DNA of 29,517 nucleotides from Chloroflexi bacterium TSY (GTDB taxonomy: Bacteria; Chloroflexota; Anaerolineae; Caldilineales; Caldilineaceae): contig JAHBNG010000157.1 in NCBI GenBank assembly GCA_019217005.1, forward strand, positions 1 to 29,517, written 5' to 3'. Positions 26,141 through 29,517 of this stretch are shown here, in pieces. Position 1 is the first letter of the stretch, and the number at the start of each line of letters is the position of its first letter. Below the pieces are notes generated by a model, which ran no database searches, had not been told where the DNA came from, and saw nothing but the letters and a program-made list of their open reading frames with translations. The translations under genes and the position numbers were made by a program.

Positions 26141-27298
26141 GTGTTTTGTCAGATAAGTTATGATACAGGTTGGTCATCAGAATCGGTATCCAAAACAGGA
26201 TAGAAACGCTGGAACTTCTGGCGAGCGAGAGCGGGGGTAAATTGCCATTGAATGGTAGCGGATTGTTCATTGCGCTCGTTGACAAGAGCAAGGACAACAG
26301 TCTCAAGAAGCTCTTTGGAATCAATGCGGCGATCAAGAACTTGGCGAGTGATAACCGAGAGTTCAATTTCAACCATATTAAGCCAACTCCCGTTGACGGG
26401 GGTATAAACCATCTGAAAGTGCTGAGCCAGAGCGAAAGCTTCCTCAGGCGAAAAGATGGTGTAGAAGGAACTGGGTGAATGAATGTTGAGATTATCCTGA
26501 ACAATCTGTAATGAATCGGCATCAGGATTGTGTTTCGTTTTGAGATCATGCATGAAGCGAGCATACTCTTGGCCTCTGCGCCGTTCGGTAATCTGAACAA
26601 CCCGCTGTCCAGTGTGTGGCTGGTAAGCAATCAAGATGTAACAGATGCCCTTGCGTTCATAGTGATGATCATAGCGCCATTTCTTGCCTGGTTTCATCTC
26701 AATCGGCACGATTGTATCGCCCAAGAGCTGACAAGGTTTTTCATCGTAACACCCACCAGAGAGGATTCTTGGGGTCATAGGGCTGTGCATAGAGGTCCAA
26801 GATTTGTTCCATGTGCCACAAGTATGTAGGTGTTAACTTTCCGATACACCACTGCACCTTCAAATGGGTTTCAGTTCGTTTTTTCAGAATTTCACTCACG
26901 GTTTCTGCGAAAACTTCCATTTGCTAGCAGCCTTAAAGTCCATCGGCTTCGCCCATCTGGTCCTTTCGTACACGCTAGTGCCGTGATTTTGGCTCTGGCT
27001 TCGTTACTAATCTCGACTGGTCGTCCGCTTCTTGGCCTCTCTCTAGGGCTTTGGTTAGCCCTTCCGTCACATATCTTTTGCGGATTCGCACCACCGTTGC
27101 TCGCGTCACTCCCACTCGTTCCATGATTTCTCTGTCTGTTTTCCTCCATCTGACAAGAGCAGAATATGTGCCCTTCTTATCTTTCTTATTCTCTTTCCTT
27201 TTGCCGTTATTCGCCTTAATTCATTTCTCTCTGCCTCCTCGTTTTTTTAGTCACTTTCTGGCAGAGTTTACCGTATTATAACTTATCTGACAAAACAG
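26141..27298 (-). mobile_element. IS630-family insertion sequence inside the same gene
   Basis: The ends are imperfect inverted repeats (GTGTTTTGTCAGATAAGTTA left; reverse complement of the right end CTGTTTTGTCAGATAAGTTA). The element is flanked by the dinucleotide TA on both sides (26139-26140 and 27299-27300), as known for IS630/Tc1-mariner elements that duplicate TA. Excision restores AACAGCAGC-GTA-GTACAAGCG, which reads NSSVVQAEFSPDSSHVL in the WD40 frame. Confidence 0.9.
26158..27224 (-). pseudogene. IS630 transposase, several frameshifts
   Basis: The longest part (stop 26158, to about 26745) has the DDE domain: CYDEKPCQLLG (first D), LQIVQDNLNIH (second D) and NGSWLNMVEIELSV (E). Upstream fragments in other frames give VSEILKKRTETHL, RSGRPVEISNEARAKITALA and GRSRWTLRLLA, and the N-terminal helix-turn-helix REIMERVGVTRATVVRIRKR. 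At least three frame changes (near 26745, 26925 and 27090) break it, so it cannot encode an active transposase. Confidence 0.85.
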
Positions 27299-27471
27299 TA
27301 GTACAAGCGGAATTTAGTCCTGATAGCTCACATGTTTTGACCCGTTCGGATGATGGTATGGTACGGCAACATTACGTAGATGTCAAAGCCTTGCTCGAAA
27401 TCGCTCAAAGCCGCGTGGGTCGTAATCTGAATGATGATGAACTTGCTCGCTTTAATATACAAGGAAAGTGA

Positions 27472-27630
27472 GCAGAGTTCCTCTGAAATCTATGCTCTCG
27501 TAACCTGAATGAATCAAGAGAACCTGATCGCCACCAGCTAACACTGCTGTTTCAAGACAACCTCAACATAGTAGTTAAAGACAGGAATGACTCTGATATA
27601 GATTTTTCGTTATATAAAAAGGATACAACA
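27472..27630. other. Short spacer between the WD40 genes
   Basis: No gene is visible. The end carries an AAAGGA ribosome-binding site for the following gene at 27619-27625 and an AT-rich tract (TTATATAAAAAGG) that might hold its -10 region. Confidence 0.4.
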
Positions 27631-28449
27631 ATGCAAGAGAACGCTACACGACACCAAAAACAATCATCTGAAATCAATCTGCGCGAACAAATAGAACGGC
27701 AGCAAAGACAACGTCGGCTTATGGGTGCAACCTTGATTGTTCTTCTTCTGCTTCTCGGCCTTGCCGGACTGGCCGCATGGCAGCAACGGCAAGCCGCAAT
27801 CATGGAACGATATATTGCAGAAGCAGAGCGAGCAGCGGCGTACGAAGTAGCACAGGCAGCACAGGCCACAGTGGAGGCCCAGGCAGCGCAAGCACGGAGC
27901 GAGACCACAGTGGGAGCATCTGCGATGAGTGCGAACATGCCTTCCTCCCGCCCGTTAAATGCCAAATGGAGCTACGATGATACGAAGATCCTCACCATGG
28001 GCAGCGACAATGCTATATACATTTGGGATACTCAAAGCGGCGACCAATTGAGTCGAATCAACGGTCACCAAGGAGAGATCCTGCAGGCAACATGGAGTCA
28101 CGATGATACGAAGATCCTCACCATGGGCAGCGATCATGTTGTGCGTGTGTGGGAGGCCGAAAGCGGCGACGAATTGCTCGCTATCGAAGCCCATCAAGGA
28201 ACTCTTCTGCAGGCGACATGGCGTGGAGATGACGCGCAGATCTTGACCGTTGGCAGCGACAACACGGTACGCATCTGGGACACCAACACTGGCGAAGAAC
28301 TGCTCATCGTCCAAGGTCATGCGGAAGCCATCGCACAGGCGGAATGGAGCAGTGACGGCAGCAGAGTTCTGACCGTTAGCCAAAACAACAGCGTACACAT
28401 TTGGGATGTGGGGAGTGGTGATGAACTCATTCGACTGGGTGGGCCGTAG
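27631..28449 (+). CDS. Membrane-anchored coiled-coil/WD40 protein
   Basis: The 272-residue protein has a basic, Gln/Arg-rich N-terminus, one transmembrane helix at ~31-50 (MGATLIVLLLLLGLAGLAAW), an Ala/Glu/Gln-rich helix at ~51-92 likely to form a coiled coil, and four WD40-like repeats at ~107-268 (ILTMGSDNAIYIWD, ILTMGSDHVVRVWE, ILTVGSDNTVRIWD, VLTVSQNNSVHIWD). Four repeats cannot close a seven-blade propeller alone, so it may oligomerise, or the gene may be a 3'-truncated member of the TM-WD40 tails seen on STAND proteins. After the stop at 28449 a degenerate stretch (LATW then RGHNVVPID in shifted frames) hints at a lost continuation. It lies between the giant CHAT gene and the second caspase gene and may be part of the same system. 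Confidence 0.75.
   Translation: MQENATRHQKQSSEINLREQIERQQRQRRLMGATLIVLLLLLGLAGLAAWQQRQAAIMERYIAEAERAAAYEVAQAAQATVEAQAAQARSETTVGASAMSANMPSSRPLNAKWSYDDTKILTMGSDNAIYIWDTQSGDQLSRINGHQGEILQATWSHDDTKILTMGSDHVVRVWEAESGDELLAIEAHQGTLLQATWRGDDAQILTVGSDNTVRIWDTNTGEELLIVQGHAEAIAQAEWSSDGSRVLTVSQNNSVHIWDVGSGDELIRLGGP
27974..28133 (+). repeat. Near-identical tandem WD40 repeat DNA (126-bp period)
   Basis: A 34-bp stretch beginning ACGATGATACGAAGATCCTC is identical at 27974-28007 and 28100-28133, one 42-residue repeat apart. The DNA-level identity indicates a recent internal duplication or gene conversion of WD40 blades. Confidence 0.7.
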
Positions 28450-28620
28450 TCTAATGCCAGCGTTCTCGCAACTTGATCGTGGTCACAATGTCGTCCCAAT
28501 TGATGAAACCATGCGTACACGACATTTGCAATTGATAACGTGCAGAAGAGCGAAAAACGTCAGACTATGACCATCTCGGCTTTTGGGCGCCGTTTATCTT
28601 GATTGGTTAGACCAAGCAAA
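28450..28620. other. Spacer with possible degraded WD40 sequence
   Basis: No intact gene. A 38-codon frame from ATG 28455 (MPAFSQLDRGHNVVPIDETM at the start) and an adjacent frame together resemble a broken WD40 blade. No clear ribosome-binding site for the following caspase gene is visible. Confidence 0.35.
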
Positions 28621-29517
28621 ATGAGAATCGATTCAGCAACCGGAAACCTGAACGCGAATCACATCCACTTAGAATCAAAGAAAACGGCGATTGATCAACC
28701 AACCGGATTCGACCGTAGCTTGGCTATAGTCATTGGCATCAATGACTACATGAACGGGATTCCAACGCTGAAGACGCCAATCAATGATGCCACAGAATTT
28801 GCCCGGCTACTGAACGATGAGCATGGCTATGAGGTCCATCTGTTCACCCAAGAGGTGACTCATGCAGTGCTGACGACCTACTTTACGCAGACCTTACCAA
28901 GCCTCAATCTGCATCGGCAAGACCGATTGTTGCTTTACTTTGCGGGTCACGGCATTGCGCTGGATGGTGAGGATGGGCCATCTGGCTATCTCATCCCCCA
29001 AGATGCCAAGCCCGAGGATCCGTCTACTTTTCTCGCCATGCGCGATCTGCATGAATGGCTCAATGACCTCAACTGCCGTCAAATGCTTGCCATACTCGAC
29101 TGCTGCTTTGCCGGTGCCTTTCGCTGGGCCAGCACCCGTCATGTACGCCCACTCCCAGAGACCATCTACCAAGAGCGCTATGACCGCTTTATCCGTGACC
29201 CAGCCTGGCAGATCACCTCGGCGGCATACGACCAGAAGGCACTTGACTTTCTGACCGGGAATTCACTGGGGGAGCGGGGTACGATCGGAAACCACTCCCC
29301 CTTTGCGCAATCACTCTTCCAAGCGCTGGACGGTGCAGGTGATCTGGTGCCCAGCGGTGAAGGGGATGGCGTGATCACGGCCACGGAACTTTCTCTCTTT
29401 TTGCGTGACAACGTGGAAGCACAGGTGAAGGAACTAGGAAGGCAACATCAGACACCCCAACTCTGGCCGCTCACAAAACATGATAAAGGTGAATACATTT
29501 TCCTTGTGCCCGGCCAT
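28621..29517 (+). CDS. Caspase-family protein, C-terminus beyond the window
   Basis: From ATG 28621 an open frame of 299 codons reaches the window end. It holds a caspase (C14) domain: RSLAIVIGINDYMNGIPTLK, catalytic H110 in LLYFAGHGIAL and C162 in AILDCCFAG, then ITSAAYDQKALD and SPFAQSLFQALDGAGD. The visible end (HDKGEYIFLVPGH) is the usual linker after which nSTAND NTPase and WD40 domains follow in similar proteins, so a large caspase-nSTAND-WD40 protein is predicted but not seen. The start codon lacks a clear Shine-Dalgarno; another start a little downstream (GFDRSLAI region) cannot be excluded. No signal peptide is visible. It likely works with, or is a paralogue of, the CHAT gene at 20221. 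Confidence 0.85.
   Translation, partial: MRIDSATGNLNANHIHLESKKTAIDQPTGFDRSLAIVIGINDYMNGIPTLKTPINDATEFARLLNDEHGYEVHLFTQEVTHAVLTTYFTQTLPSLNLHRQDRLLLYFAGHGIALDGEDGPSGYLIPQDAKPEDPSTFLAMRDLHEWLNDLNCRQMLAILDCCFAGAFRWASTRHVRPLPETIYQERYDRFIRDPAWQITSAAYDQKALDFLTGNSLGERGTIGNHSPFAQSLFQALDGAGDLVPSGEGDGVITATELSLFLRDNVEAQVKELGRQHQTPQLWPLTKHDKGEYIFLVPGH

Larger units (their letters stand above)
20221..27471 (+). pseudogene. CHAT protease-nSTAND NTPase-WD40 protein, interrupted by two insertion sequences and one frameshift
   Basis: The start at 20221 has AAGGAAG 7 nt upstream. Residues ~1-200 form a CHAT (caspase-like) domain with H82 in HYGGHA and C123 in FLNGCSTE. Residues ~265-600 form an nSTAND-type NTPase: FFGRGQQIRDLYLRV, Walker A GKSGVGKSS (290-298), Walker B IVIIDQVEELY (D365). 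From ~740 come many WD40 blades (FSADGQQFLTASDDGTARLW and similar). The first frame stops at 23877 after a T8 run (23834-23841); one T fewer gives EIFLSPDAQRILTW and continuity. An IS sits at 24316-25874 and an IS630-type element at 26141-27298. Joining 20221-24316, 25883-26140 and 27301-27471 gives ~1507 residues ending ALLEIAQSRVGRNLNDDELA, a typical end for such WD40 STAND proteins. The first ~1200 residues could still be made as a truncated protein. Confidence 0.88.

Overview
The window looks like an accessory, rearranged stretch of a bacterial chromosome. The best guess is a filamentous Chloroflexota (Anaerolineae/Caldilineae-like). This rests on protein flavour only: a 904-residue DHH-CBS-CBS-nucleotidyltransferase CCA-type enzyme, tandem universal stress proteins, a HAO-like multihaem cytochrome, and several caspase/CHAT/nSTAND/WD40 proteins. 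No rRNA, tRNA or CRISPR array was seen.

Left part (1-9.7 kb). A large minus-strand gene of unknown, probably mobile, family runs off the left edge. A 215-bp inverted-repeat element (MITE copy 1) then abuts a 5'-truncated, frameshifted SulP sulfate permease. After it come two YeeE/YedE-type sulfur-transport genes, the first split by a 155-bp MITE with an 8-bp target duplication, then a zinc-ribbon protein, a hypothetical protein, a tandem UspA protein, a CBM48-like glycogen-binding protein, an adenylylsulfate kinase (cysC) and a multihaem HAO-like cytochrome that lacks its N-terminus and is frameshifted near its C-terminus. MITE copy 2 (inverted) separates this cytochrome from a 3'-truncated phosphotransferase gene. 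Together these read as a decaying sulfur/stress-response neighbourhood.

Middle (9.7-17.9 kb). A glutamate dehydrogenase remnant precedes the intact cca-like gene. After cca lies a graveyard: a frameshifted membrane protein, a UvrD-type helicase scrap, a methyltransferase-like C-terminus and the last 25 residues of a tyrosine recombinase. A single-domain UspA gene and a truncated deoC follow, then MITE copy 3, a 93-bp foldback element and a complete-ended but internally decayed insertion sequence (16570-17882, 5-bp target duplication) that stops 32 bp before the next gene.

Right part (17.9-29.5 kb). This is the most interesting region: a cluster of caspase-fold and WD40 proteins. In order there are a caspase-family (C14) protease, a short coupled ORF cut by an inverted-repeat element, a giant CHAT protease-nSTAND NTPase-WD40 gene, a membrane-anchored coiled-coil/WD40 protein, and a second caspase-family protein running off the right edge. 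The giant gene is interrupted by two insertion sequences. Removing both at their target duplications, plus one T in a T8 run, restores a continuous reading frame of about 1507 codons. The domains resemble STAND-type conflict or regulated-cell-death proteins; that role is inference.

Caution: many breaks are single-base indels, two of them in T-runs, so assembly or sequencing error competes with real pseudogenisation. The precise IS and MITE insertions with target duplications are not explained that way.
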